Position numbers and translations under genes: made by a program. DNA of 64,000 nt from CAKMZU01 sp965248335. Lineage in GTDB: Bacteria; Pseudomonadota; Gammaproteobacteria; Pseudomonadales; DT-91. The notes beneath the pieces are model-generated. The model worked only from the letters and a program-made list of their open reading frames with translations, searched no databases and was not told the DNA's origin. Where the stretch lies: NCBI GenBank assembly GCA_965248335.1, contig CBDFIY010000003.1:310001-374000 (forward strand). The letters run 5' to 3'. How positions within the stretch are numbered: the stretch's first letter is position 1; the number at the start of each line of letters is the position of its first letter. Below, piece by piece: positions 8,198 through 17,190 of the stretch.

Positions 8198-9190
8198 ATG
8201 AGGCGCAATCCTGTACACTATTTACTTGCAATAGTGCTTCTGTGCTTGATTGGCTGCACACAATTTCAAGCCAAGCTACCTGCGTGGGGCAAGCAACTGC
8301 CTTCCGATGAAAAAGCTTTTTACGCTTTCGGCCAAGGCGTTGATGTATTTAATGCTGAAGACAATGCACGCATCTCATTGGCGTCTCAATTTGGCGCGCT
8401 AGTGAATGACTCTACCTCAATCTACGTCTATTCAGATGGCCAATTTTCACAATCGGTGATTGAGGTGATTAGTTCTGTAGACGTCTTGGATATCAAACTC
8501 ACTCATGCAAAAGTCATCAAACAAACGCATTTAGGCAATCATTATTTTGTCTTGTTAGAATTACCTAAACATGCATTAGCTGAACAGCTTAAAGCTGATG
8601 TGAGCCAAAACCGCAGAGATATTCAGCGTGTGTTATCGGCGCGATCCAATGACAAGGATTTTGGTTATTGGTGGACGTTACGACAAGTCTTACCGATTGT
8701 AAAAACACTCGAAAGAAACAGTGCTTTGTTATCCAGTATTGAGCGGTCGCCGCGAATACAAGATAGTCAATTAATTACGGCTTACTACAAAACATTTAAC
8801 CGGCATACAGCATCACGCAAACTGTCCATTATCAACCGGACGAAAAGTAAAACCGCGATAGATGTTGTTAGTAAGCAGCTGAATAAAGAAAATATATCGA
8901 TTACCGACTCGAATTTTTTCCGAAGATCGGATTATGTTGAGCTTAGTAGCCATTACTCGCGACAAAAAATTGGACAGGAGTTCTATATGAAAGGAACGTT
9001 GTCTGTGAAGTTAAGGCTATCCAGTGGGCAGGTGCTCTCAACTTTTGATCTGAGTAGTCAGAATATATCTTTAAACGGTTATTCCGCAGCCAAACAACGC
9101 GTTATAAACGAACTATTAAGCCAGCTCGATACGATTGATATTGTCTCCTGCCTCGTGAATAAAAAAATGCATTGCACAAAAGGAATTTGA
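8198..9190 (+). CDS. LPP20-family lipoprotein
   Basis: The chosen ATG lies seven bases after AAGGA and gives a 330-residue protein with a lipoprotein signal peptide (lipobox LIGC). After the lipid-anchored cysteine comes LPAWGKQLPSDEKAFYAFGQ and an alanine-rich helix NAEDNARISLASQFGALV, the arrangement of LPP20/FlgP-type lipoproteins. The remainder, about 200 residues, is not recognised. It is followed after one base by a second lipoprotein gene, with which it probably forms an operon. The role is unknown. Relatives include flagellar outer-membrane lipoproteins, but no flagellar genes are in the window. Confidence 0.72.
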   Translation: MRRNPVHYLLAIVLLCLIGCTQFQAKLPAWGKQLPSDEKAFYAFGQGVDVFNAEDNARISLASQFGALVNDSTSIYVYSDGQFSQSVIEVISSVDVLDIKLTHAKVIKQTHLGNHYFVLLELPKHALAEQLKADVSQNRRDIQRVLSARSNDKDFGYWWTLRQVLPIVKTLERNSALLSSIERSPRIQDSQLITAYYKTFNRHTASRKLSIINRTKSKTAIDVVSKQLNKENISITDSNFFRRSDYVELSSHYSRQKIGQEFYMKGTLSVKLRLSSGQVLSTFDLSSQNISLNGYSAAKQRVINELLSQLDTIDIVSCLVNKKMHCTKGI

Positions 9191-9515
9191 AATGATTCGT
9201 TGCAGTATAGCCTTATTACCGATTATCAGTTTAGTTTTGATGCTAACGTCTTGCGCCTCTCTTTACGAGGATAAAAAATCAGAAGCGTATAGCCCGCCTA
9301 CCGAAAGAAAGCTTCAACGAATATCCGTCGATAGTAAACCGCCTCATGCTTCCGAACTCGATGGTCATGCCATGAACGTTATCTGGAATATACAAGCAGA
9401 TGTAAACGATGACCTTACTCTTTCGAATGCATTAAGGGAAGTAGCATTTTAAACATTACCAGCGTATGATGCCCTACCATTACATGTCTAAAGTTGTTTA
9501 TTCTCTATTTTATTT

Positions 9516-10094
9516 ATGCCCACTTCAATTGATATAGAACCTGAGTATATTTCTCTCTTCAAATTAGCAGCCAGGCTATTAAAAAACCCTGAAAAAAGAC
9601 TTTTTATGGCTGAAGTTTCTGAAACCCTTTGCAGTGGAAGTGCCCGGTTGACTGAATCAACCTTTGGGTTTGGACGAAAGGCGGTTGCATTAGGGATCAA
9701 CGAAAAAAAAACTGGGATGATCTGTTATGGAAATTATGAACCCTGCGGAAAAAATAAATCCGAGGTTGCACTGGTAGGCCTTGAAGATGATATCCGTAGC
9801 CTGGTTGAGCCTGAAAGCCAAGCGGATTCACGGTTAAGAAATACATTTGCCTATACCCGCATAACGGCCAAAGTTGTACGGCAGAAGCTAGTCGAGGAAA
9901 AGAACTGGCAAGAAGACCTTCTACCTAAAGAGCGAACCATTAGCAATATCCTGAATAGGATGGGTTATAAGCTCCGCAAGGTGCAGAAATCCAAACCTGA
10001 AAAAAAATACCAGAAACTAACGCCATCTTCGACAACGTCAACAAAGTTAGAGCAGAAGCCAGTCAACGACAAAACACGTTGCAGATCAGCATAG
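9516..10094 (+). CDS. ISAzo13-family transposase, N-terminal frame
   Basis: This frame holds the helical N-terminal DNA-binding half of an ISAzo13-type transposase (ISLFKLAARLLKNPEKRLFM, then LTESTFGFGRKAVALGINE). The homologous frame is left at a run of eight A residues near 9999-10006. Beyond that run the translation (YQKLTPSSTTS and onward) is out of frame and meaningless. A -1 slip at the A run joins it to the catalytic frame. It could be programmed frameshifting on A-AAA-AAA, a true mutation, or a base missed in the run. Confidence 0.8.
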   Translation: MPTSIDIEPEYISLFKLAARLLKNPEKRLFMAEVSETLCSGSARLTESTFGFGRKAVALGINEKKTGMICYGNYEPCGKNKSEVALVGLEDDIRSLVEPESQADSRLRNTFAYTRITAKVVRQKLVEEKNWQEDLLPKERTISNILNRMGYKLRKVQKSKPEKKYQKLTPSSTTSTKLEQKPVNDKTRCRSA

Positions 10095-10738
10095 ACTGCA
10101 AGGCTACTGTTAATCTCGGCGACTTTTCCAGAGCGGGTAAATCTCGCGGAGCAGAAGTGGTCCAGGCGCTAGATCACGATATGGCAGATAAAGATAAAAT
10201 GGTGCCATTTGGGATTCTTAACCTAGATAACGATCAACTCCATGTTGTTTATGGACTCTCCTACAAGACGAGCGACTTTATTTGTGATGCACTGCAATTG
10301 TGGTGGGAGAATGTCAAAGAAGCTAACAAGGACAAAGATGAGCTGATTATTTATACAGACAATGGCCCGGAGAGTAATAGCCTGCGAACTCAGTTTCTTT
10401 TGCGGATGGTGCAATTTTCCAGTCAAACTGGGCTGAGAATCAGGCTGGTTTACTACCCTCCTTATCACAGCAAATATAATCCCATTGAAAGGCGGTGGGC
10501 TTTTTTGGAAAGCCATTGGAATGGCACACTTCTAAATTCAGTTCATGTGGTGGTGGAGTGGACAAAAAGTCTTGTGCATAAATGTAAAAAAACAATTGTT
10601 GATTTAATTGATAAGGTTTATACGAAAGGTGTAAGGCCAAGTAAGGAAGTGCTTGACGAGATTCAACCCCACATTACAAGACATGCCGAGCTGAAAAAGT
10701 GGGATGTGACTATACACCCAAAAAAGGTATCTTCTTAA
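10079..10738 (+). CDS. ISAzo13-family transposase, catalytic frame
   Basis: This is the DDE half of the same transposase. Homology really begins upstream at about 10006 with IPETNAIFDNVNKVRAEASQ. Catalytic residues are visible in ISIDCKATVNLGD, IIYTDNGPESN and YNPIERRWAFLE, and the sequence VNLGDFSRAGKSRG is typical of the family. It has no good start of its own, so it must be expressed by frameshifting from the upstream frame or not at all. It ends a few bases before the right inverted repeat. Confidence 0.82.
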   Translation: MQISIDCKATVNLGDFSRAGKSRGAEVVQALDHDMADKDKMVPFGILNLDNDQLHVVYGLSYKTSDFICDALQLWWENVKEANKDKDELIIYTDNGPESNSLRTQFLLRMVQFSSQTGLRIRLVYYPPYHSKYNPIERRWAFLESHWNGTLLNSVHVVVEWTKSLVHKCKKTIVDLIDKVYTKGVRPSKEVLDEIQPHITRHAELKKWDVTIHPKKVSS

Positions 10739-11733
10739 ATGCTGCCTCCCTAAGAGAGGGTATCGTACATCAATTAAAAACGCAGGGAATAAAAATCAAA
10801 GGCGCACAGGACAAGAAAACGCAGCACCTTATTGAAGAAATTGAGCGCGCTCAAAGAAACTCCTCTGAGTTGAATTATTTGGGCGAGCAAAAAGTTGATT
10901 ATTATGTAAAGGCAGCGATTACGCGCTCTACGATAAAAAAAGATTACTCAAAGCCAATATGGTGTCCAATGTGTAAGAAGAAAAGAGAGGGTAGTTGTGA
11001 ATATGATTTACGTGCAGGGTTACAACTTGAAGTTTTAAGCCTGCCCTCTCTGCGCAGAATGAAACACGATAGCGTAAAAATGGATGAATCCTTTTCGGTT
11101 GATGTTTTTGATCAATGCCAACCCTATAATGCTACACCCGAAGGCAGTAATGAATATAAAGAAAGACACGCAGACATTATTGAAACGCTTGTTAGCTGTA
11201 CCAGCTATTCTTTGAATAATTTTTTAGCTCCCGAAGCCTATATCGAGAAGTATTTTAGCGACGGGAAAAAGCATATCTATCAATTATCGGCTGGCCGAAC
11301 GGCAGGCATAAAGCGAGGCGATAGTGTCTCAATTTTTAGAATGCAGGCGTCAGGGAAAACAAAGTTTGGTGAAGCTAAAGTGATTGCGGTGAAAGCAACG
11401 AAAGCGTTTATTCAAACGAGAAATGATGAATTACGAGAAGGTATCCGCCTGTACGACCGCGCTAAAGTACAGTATGGAAGCATGCTAAAAGATATGGCAT
11501 GTTCAGATAACGTTACTAAAAGTTAGCAAACGTAGCACGCCGATATCTATGCGCCGGAATAGGCTTCGCTATTCCAGTGCGCTGACCTCCGTAGATTTCA
11601 AGAAAGATGCCAGAAGGCGTATTTTTTAAGCTACAAGAATCTAAATAGCTACTATTTCTATAAGAGGCAATACGTATTATGAAGGGCTGCCTTGTGGAGA
11701 GGGATAGAATGTTAATGACTGAGTTTCTTAGGA

Positions 11734-11753
11734 GGGCTACTTGCTGTTAGCCC
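11734..11753 (-). terminator. Hairpin between convergent genes
   Basis: GGGCTA and TAGCCC form a six-base stem with an eight-base loop, flanked by G and C runs. It sits just past the end of the exported-protein gene on the minus strand and after the split lipoprotein gene. A second hairpin (GGAATAG, GCTTCG, CTATTCC) lies near 11553. Neither has a long T run, so the terminator call is weak. Confidence 0.35.
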
Positions 11754-11775
11754 CCCTGATTATGAGGAAGGTTGA

Positions 11776-12606
11776 CTACTTTTTGGTGTTGAGTAATAGG
11801 TGTTTGTAAAGAACATACTTAGGCTCTTCCATGGTGATGGTTGGAGTGGTCACTGACTTTGCTTTTTCATAGTTAAATTTATTCTTATATGTGAAGACGG
11901 TTTCTCTGTGGCCGACATCGTTATCAAACAGGTCTATTGCCTTTGCTTTATAAGTGTAATCGCATGTTTTGTTTTTGCCTGTGTCGAAGTTATGGTGTTG
12001 CTCGTCTGGGTTTTCTTTCTTAATGTTATACCCTAACTCTCTCAAGGCGGGAATAAAATAACCTAGAGATTTCCCTACGTTTCCTTGATGCGCGTTATAT
12101 ATTGCTGTATCACCGTTAAATTCATGAAGAGGTTGCACATTTCCTAGGTTTTTGACTTCTTGAATTCCCTTTGTTTTATCCTTGCCATCTATCGTTATTT
12201 TCTGGCTTCTGCCAAGATCGCCCCAAAATGTTTTGGCTAGCTTATTATTAGTTTCTTCATCCGTCCCTATGGTCTGAGTATTTTTCTCTACTTCATCTCT
12301 TCGGTGTATTGCTTCAAGCATTTCCTTTGCTGTATTTTCGTCAAATTTGTCCAATTCAAATTCTGACTGCGTGGGTAAGGTAAATAGCTCATCTTTTTTT
12401 TCTAGAGATAATTCTCTTAACTTATCGGCAGACAATTCATTTATGTTAGCAATGTCAATGAAGCCGTTGTCTGCATCTTTTTCTTCTAATGTGGAAGTTG
12501 TGAGGCACAGTAAGCCTAATATGTTTTTTTTGATGGATCCTTCTGCAGTACATTTGTTAACGTTACATAAAATTATAATAAAAATAAGTATTTTGTTAAT
12601 TTGCAT
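11776..12606 (-). CDS. Orphan exported protein
   Basis: I do not recognise this 276-residue protein. It opens with a signal peptide (KILIFIIILCNVNKCTAEG). The first third of the mature part is acidic and helical, with runs such as ELSADKLRELSLEKKDELF. A segment near residues 166-196 (NGDTAIYNAHQGNVGKSLGY) loosely resembles one ankyrin repeat but is not convincing. The C-terminal third is rich in Lys, Asp and aromatic residues. It is AT-rich and stands alone beside a 128-bp repeat and a second orphan exported gene. It could be a host-directed secreted protein; that is inference from context. Confidence 0.6.
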   Translation of the reverse strand: MQINKILIFIIILCNVNKCTAEGSIKKNILGLLCLTTSTLEEKDADNGFIDIANINELSADKLRELSLEKKDELFTLPTQSEFELDKFDENTAKEMLEAIHRRDEVEKNTQTIGTDEETNNKLAKTFWGDLGRSQKITIDGKDKTKGIQEVKNLGNVQPLHEFNGDTAIYNAHQGNVGKSLGYFIPALRELGYNIKKENPDEQHHNFDTGKNKTCDYTYKAKAIDLFDNDVGHRETVFTYKNKFNYEKAKSVTTPTITMEEPKYVLYKHLLLNTKK

Positions 12607-12717
12607 TTTAATATCTGTATTTACGTCGATACTTTTTTGATAAATATGTCGAGATAAGTTCGGTTTTTTTATAAATTTAATGTTTATGTGTCATCGTGAA
12701 GTTGTAGTGGCGGCGAA

Positions 12718-12845
12718 TATTCCGATCGCCCTTGAAGATGCAAGGGTGTTTGCCGCGCTCGCTCACCCCAGCCACTTACGGGCTGTAAGCTCATGGGGAT
12801 TCGCTCGCTTGCCGCCTTCTTGCATCTCCAATTCCGATGGGTATA
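12718..12845 (+). repeat. 128-bp dispersed repeat, copy B (MITE-like)
   Basis: This copy has the same length and layout as copies A and C. The left end has decayed (TATTCC instead of TATACC), while the right end CCGATGGGTATA is intact. CTTAC...GTAAG and CCCCA...TGGGG fold back in the centre. GAAGATGCAAG near the left end is complementary to the CTTGCATCTCC near the right end. It occupies most of the 360-base gap between two divergent exported-protein genes. I see no gene in the rest of the gap. Confidence 0.87.
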
Positions 12846-12968
12846 GCTGTAAGTAGAAAAATTTTAATCAGCCCGTTTATTTTTTAGGATTCTGTTTGGG
12901 TTTATATGGGTGGTGGATTTGTCGTATCATAATCGCTGAAAAATATTTTTTAATGATCAGTGAAATCT

Positions 12969-13691
12969 ATGAGAAAAACTATTTATATTTTATTTTTATA
13001 CGCGTGTTTATCTTTTTCTGGAATAAAAGATGTCATGAGGAGTTTGTTTTTGTTGGACTGTTCTGGCAGTAATGAAAACCTAACTCTTGAGGGTATATTC
13101 AATAAACAAGCGGATATACTCAAGGGAGGAATGGAGAGGGATCATAGGAACGGTGTTTTAAATCATGGTGCATGTTACATAGCTGGACGAGATGCGATGC
13201 GTGAGATGCATGCAATTTCTCATGCTCACGGTACTGAGCATGAGGTATCCAGTGATACACAGAGAAAGCTTGTAAATGTTGCTGCTCAGGCCGCTGTAAT
13301 TGATGGTTATCTGAAGCATACCGGGCATGAGGCTGTTTCGGAAGATGTGCGATTAAGCTTTGCAGGTGCTTTTAGTAATAGCGTAGAAACATCTGGGCAA
13401 TCAGGCATTAAACGGCTCAGAGAGTTGGCGAATGACCCAAAGATATCGAAGGCAGAGGAAAGTGATTTATTCGCCCATATTGGGAGTACAGGTATTACAT
13501 TAGGTACTAAATGGGATATTACTCATACTTATTATGGCGATAAAGAGGCGAGTAAGCGTCAAGGAAAAGACAACACTAAAAAGACAAGGTCAGTCCGGAC
13601 AGATTTTAAAAATTTCGAAGTAGCGCCTATAGAGAAAAGCTGGCATTACATTTTTCCAAAAGGTTGCGTGGAGAAAAATGAACAGACTTAA
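12969..13691 (+). CDS. Orphan exported protein
   Basis: The family is not recognised. From the chosen ATG the protein has 240 residues; a GTG three codons upstream is the alternative. It opens with a hydrophobic signal sequence (KTIYILFLYACLSFSGI). The middle is histidine-rich (AMREMHAISHAHGTEHEV) and contains helical segments. The end is lysine-rich. It faces the other orphan exported gene across the repeat. No operon partner follows, and the next gene runs convergently. The function is unknown. Confidence 0.6.
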   Translation: MRKTIYILFLYACLSFSGIKDVMRSLFLLDCSGSNENLTLEGIFNKQADILKGGMERDHRNGVLNHGACYIAGRDAMREMHAISHAHGTEHEVSSDTQRKLVNVAAQAAVIDGYLKHTGHEAVSEDVRLSFAGAFSNSVETSGQSGIKRLRELANDPKISKAEESDLFAHIGSTGITLGTKWDITHTYYGDKEASKRQGKDNTKKTRSVRTDFKNFEVAPIEKSWHYIFPKGCVEKNEQT

Positions 13692-13787
13692 CGAGAGCCA
13701 ACCAGAACAAGACGTTGAATAACGATGGCTTAATTGTTGATCACCTTAGGCTGAAAAGCGATGCCATCATTTATACCCGTATGGATT

Positions 13788-14771
13788 CTAGGTTTTTTCG
13801 TGCTGATAGGTGGGGTCATATAAATGGCAGGCAACCTGCCTTTTATCGGTTGTGATTATTTGCGGTGTAATATGCTCACAGGGACTAAAAGCATGGGGGC
13901 AACGACGATAAAAACGGCAGCCGGGTTTAATATTGATAGGGGATGCAACCTCACCGTTAATACATTGGTCTTCGCGCGCACGTTCTTTCTTGGGGTCGGC
14001 AACAGGGTTAGAGGCAATGAGCATTTGTGTATAAGGATGCTGAGGGTTAAAAAAAACATCGTCAGCTGCACCCATTTCGACCATGATTCCCATGTACATA
14101 ACCATGATGCGGTCTGAAATATAACGAACCATTGATAAGTCATGAGCAATAAACAGCAAGGTTAAATCCATGGATTGTTTAAGCTCGGTAAGCAAGTTAA
14201 TGACTTGTGCTTGAACAGAGACATCAAGCGCAGAAATGGGCTCATCACAAACGATAAAATGTGGGTTGATAATTAATGCTCGCGCGATGCCGAGTCTTTG
14301 CCTTTGCCCCCCTGAAAATTCGTGTGGGTATCGCGACAAGTGATCAGCTTGCAAGCCGACTTTTTCAAGCCAAGAAATGATCAACGCTTTATCATGATTT
14401 TTTGATTTGTTTTCACCCTGCAATAACAAAGGCTCACGCAGTATATCGAATACGTTCATGTGTGGGTTAAGCGATGAATAAGGATCTTGGAAAATCATCT
14501 GTAACGATTTCCCATACTTTTTATAGTCGGCGGTTTTATAGTTTGCTGGTAGTTGTTGTCCGTTAAATAGTGCAGAGCCTGACGTTTTTGGATGTAAGCC
14601 GACAATCGCCTTACCGAGGGTTGATTTCCCTGAGCCACTTTCGCCAACAAGACCTAATACTTCACCTTGTTTGATTTTTAAGTCGATGCCGTCGACGGCA
14701 TGAACGGTGCGATGTTTATCGAGATGAAAGTAGGTTTTGACATTGCAGAGCTCTAGCACGGTATCCGTCAT
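13788..14771 (-). CDS. oppF: Oligopeptide ABC transporter ATP-binding protein OppF
   Basis: OppF is one of the two cytoplasmic ATPases of the oligopeptide importer. The 327-residue protein has Walker A (GLVGESGSGKSTLGKA), the signature FSGGQRQRLGIARAL, Walker B ending CDEPISALDV, and the C-terminal oligopeptide-transporter extension with the cysteine cluster GCRFYRRCPHAFSPC. Its ATG overlaps the oppD stop by four bases. It is the last gene of the oppABCDF operon. Confidence 0.95.
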   Translation of the reverse strand: MTDTVLELCNVKTYFHLDKHRTVHAVDGIDLKIKQGEVLGLVGESGSGKSTLGKAIVGLHPKTSGSALFNGQQLPANYKTADYKKYGKSLQMIFQDPYSSLNPHMNVFDILREPLLLQGENKSKNHDKALIISWLEKVGLQADHLSRYPHEFSGGQRQRLGIARALIINPHFIVCDEPISALDVSVQAQVINLLTELKQSMDLTLLFIAHDLSMVRYISDRIMVMYMGIMVEMGAADDVFFNPQHPYTQMLIASNPVADPKKERAREDQCINGEVASPINIKPGCRFYRRCPHAFSPCEHITPQIITTDKRQVACHLYDPTYQHEKT

Positions 14772-15790
14772 GCGTTATCCTCTTGTAAGCTCAGGCGTTT
14801 TTTTATGGGTGCTTTTTCATGATGTAGCCAACAGCGTGCCTGATGATCGCTTTTCAAGGTGTAGAGTGGCGGGTGATGATCCTTGCATACGGCCATGGCG
14901 TATTCGCAGCGATCAGTAAAGCCGCAACCTTGTGGCGGCTTAAATAAATCCGGCGGAGACCCTTCGATGGCGATAAGCGGCGTATCATCTTGTTGTGTCA
15001 TGGTGGGCATGGAGCGTTTAAGGCCTTGCATATAGGGGTGGCCCGTCTCATAGAACACCGTATCCACTCGCCCCATTTCAACGATTTCACCGGCATACAT
15101 CACAGCAACTTCATCGGCCATGTGTGCCACAACGCCTAAGTCGTGTGTGATCAGGACAATGGCCATACCCTCGTCTTTTTGGATTTCTTGCATGATGCTC
15201 AGTACTTGGTTTTGTATCGTGACATCTAAGGCGGTTGTCGGCTCATCAGCAATGAGTAAAGAGGGTTTACAGGCGAGGCTCATGGCAATCATTACTCGTT
15301 GTAACATACCCCCTGAGAACTCAAAAGGGTATTGGTTAGCGCGTTGTCGCGCCTCAGGAATTTTGGTTTTATCCAATAAATGGATCGCCTCTTTAAGTGC
15401 TTCTTGTTGGCTTGCACCTTTATGAAGTATCAGCGACTCGGCTATCTGGTGGCCTACTTTCATGGTGGGATTCAGGCTACTCATGGGGTCTTGAAAAATC
15501 ATGGCGATTTCAACGCCACGCAATTTATTAAGGGCAGATTCGTTTAATGACAGAATATCGATACCGTTCAAGTAGGCACTGCCGGCAATGATTTTTCCGG
15601 GCGGCGTAGGAATTAGCCCCATCAGGCTTTGAACGCTGACTGATTTTCCGCAGCCGGATTCACCCACAATGGCGAGTGTTTTTCCGGCTTGTACTTCATA
15701 GCTAATACCTCTGACTGCCTGAACCTTTCCTCCGTGTGTCGTGAACTCAACCTGCAAGTTGTTCACGGATAAAACAGGCTTCTCAGACAT
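14768..15790 (-). CDS. oppD: Oligopeptide ABC transporter ATP-binding protein OppD
   Basis: OppD is the partner ATPase of OppF. The 340-residue protein shows Walker A (IVGESGCGKSVSVQSL), the signature FSGGMLQRVMIAMSL (with GGM instead of GGQ, as is common in OppD), Walker B LLIADEPTTALDV, and the C-terminal cysteine motif GCGFTDRCEYAMAVC. Start and stop overlap both neighbours (TAATG with oppC, ATGA with oppF), so translation is coupled along the operon. Confidence 0.95.
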   Translation of the reverse strand: MSEKPVLSVNNLQVEFTTHGGKVQAVRGISYEVQAGKTLAIVGESGCGKSVSVQSLMGLIPTPPGKIIAGSAYLNGIDILSLNESALNKLRGVEIAMIFQDPMSSLNPTMKVGHQIAESLILHKGASQQEALKEAIHLLDKTKIPEARQRANQYPFEFSGGMLQRVMIAMSLACKPSLLIADEPTTALDVTIQNQVLSIMQEIQKDEGMAIVLITHDLGVVAHMADEVAVMYAGEIVEMGRVDTVFYETGHPYMQGLKRSMPTMTQQDDTPLIAIEGSPPDLFKPPQGCGFTDRCEYAMAVCKDHHPPLYTLKSDHQARCWLHHEKAPIKKRLSLQEDNA

Positions 15791-17187
15791 TAACTCTCTC
15801 CTTTTGATTTAACATCAAGTGCATCACGCAAGCCGTCACCGAGTAGATTAAAGGCAAGTACCGTAATACTGATAAATAGCGCAGGGAAGAGGAGTTCGTG
15901 TGGGTGAGTCAGAAGCGTCGGCATACCATCATTACACATAGAGCCCCAGGAAGGCGTAGGCGGTGCAACGCCCATACCAATAAAGGATAAGAAGGCTTCG
16001 GTAAAGATTGCACTGGGTACAGCGAAAGTGATAGAGACAAGTAATAAACCTAATACGTTAGGCATCATGTGTTTCATGATCAGATAATGTGGATTGGCGC
16101 CCATCAATTTGGCGGCTTGCATATAAGGTTCTTCACGAATTTTTAGCATTTGTCCACGAATCAAGCGAGCCGTTGATGGCCAGCTTAATAAAATGAGTGC
16201 GATGAGGAGTGGGAAAATACCGCTTTCGCCGGGACCTATGCCAAAAGCGACTTTTAAAAGGATCATAAAGAGCAGAAAGGGCAGCGCAATGACAAAATCA
16301 ACAAAACGCATCATGATCTCATCGACTTTGCCACCTAAGTAGCCTGAAATTCCGCCGTATAAAAGCCCTAAGAAAATAAAGATAAGGGGGGCAACGATGC
16401 CGATAAAGAGAGAGACTTTTCCGCCTTGAATCAAGCGTGCGAGCATATCACGGCCTAGGTAATCGGTACCGAGTGGGTGGCTCGGCAGGCGAATGGTTTT
16501 GCCGAGTTTTTGTCCGCGCAGGTTTTCCTTAATCAACCCTTGCTTTATCGCTTGCCTGAGGGTGATTGCTTGCTGTGCATGGGTACGGATTGTGCTGTAT
16601 TCATCAGATAGCCGAGCATTGAACACGGGCACAACAGAGTAATAGTAATCGATGTTTTCAAGTTGAAGGGCATCGATATAGCTGACTAGATCCCCATTAT
16701 CTATTTCCCCTAAGGGTATACCTAAGTCATGTCGGCCGTAGGGCGGGTATTCGTGGCGAAAGATATGATAGCCCCCTGCGCCTGCAACAGGCTCCCAGGT
16801 AAGCATAATCGCCTCTGTTGTGGGTGTGCCCATAACGGCAAGCGACTCTGGAGCAAGCTCTGCAACAAAAGGTGCATGATTGGTTTTAAAAATGGGCTGA
16901 TAGTCTATTTTGTTCGGGATGACGAGCGCTTGTTTTGTAAAGCTTGGGCCTCGCGAGACCTGCATGAGATCTTGATCATAAGGATCAGCTGACCAAAAAA
17001 ATGAACCAAAAAGTGTAAATACCAATAAGCCGATAATCAGTATCAGTGAAAGAAATGCACTTTTATTTTTTTTAAGTTTGAGCCAGGCATTACGCCAATA
17101 AGAAATCGATGGCCGTTCAATAGAGCGCGAAGGCTGTTTGATCAGTGGTAAAAAATCGTCATCAGTAAAAGAGGAAGATGTTGTCAT
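15790..17187 (-). CDS. oppC: Oligopeptide ABC transporter permease OppC with extra periplasmic domain
   Basis: OppC is one of two inner-membrane permeases of the importer. At 465 residues it is about 160 longer than a usual OppC (near 300). A cytoplasmic N-terminus and the first membrane segment (residues 44-66) are normal, and the family motif HPLGTDYLGRD comes only at about residue 247. The material between holds a fibronectin-III-like domain (about 112-208) with MLTWEPVAGAGGYHIFR and YYYSVVPVFNARLSDEYS. The rest is canonical, with five further membrane segments and the EAA-like loop AAKLMGANPHYLIMKHMMPN. The extra domain would lie in the periplasm and could contact OppA or peptides (inference). 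Confidence 0.93.
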   Translation of the reverse strand: MTTSSSFTDDDFLPLIKQPSRSIERPSISYWRNAWLKLKKNKSAFLSLILIIGLLVFTLFGSFFWSADPYDQDLMQVSRGPSFTKQALVIPNKIDYQPIFKTNHAPFVAELAPESLAVMGTPTTEAIMLTWEPVAGAGGYHIFRHEYPPYGRHDLGIPLGEIDNGDLVSYIDALQLENIDYYYSVVPVFNARLSDEYSTIRTHAQQAITLRQAIKQGLIKENLRGQKLGKTIRLPSHPLGTDYLGRDMLARLIQGGKVSLFIGIVAPLIFIFLGLLYGGISGYLGGKVDEIMMRFVDFVIALPFLLFMILLKVAFGIGPGESGIFPLLIALILLSWPSTARLIRGQMLKIREEPYMQAAKLMGANPHYLIMKHMMPNVLGLLLVSITFAVPSAIFTEAFLSFIGMGVAPPTPSWGSMCNDGMPTLLTHPHELLFPALFISITVLAFNLLGDGLRDALDVKSKGES

Positions 17188-17190
17188 GCC

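Larger units (their letters stand above)
9436..10750 (+). mobile_element. ISAzo13-family insertion sequence, 1315 bp
   Basis: The ends are inverted repeats: GGGAAGTAGCATTTTAAACA at the left and, read on the other strand, GGGAGGCAGCATTTAAGAAG at the right. A three-base TAA flanks both sides and fits a target duplication. The element holds one transposase coding region in two frames. It lies inside a lipoprotein gene in the same orientation. Confidence 0.82.
9192..11526 (+). pseudogene. Second lipoprotein of the LPP20 operon, split by an ISAzo13 element
   Basis: The 5' part encodes a signal peptide with lipobox LTSC and about 60 mature residues, ending in NALR. The 3' part, from 10754, continues EGIVHQLKTQGIKIKG. 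Joining 9435 to 10754 gives 1017 bases, a 338-residue protein without any stop. The C-terminal segment IYQLSAGRTAGIKRGDSVSI resembles the C-terminal domain of FlgT-like proteins, and a CPMCKKKREGSC motif in the middle could bind metal or form disulfides. The gene is interrupted now but has no other lesion. The assignment to a family is tentative. Confidence 0.8.

Noticed and set aside
11776..12606. Exported protein as an ankyrin-repeat effector
   Set aside because: Only one loose repeat-like segment is seen, without the TPLH core or a second repeat, so the call is not supported.
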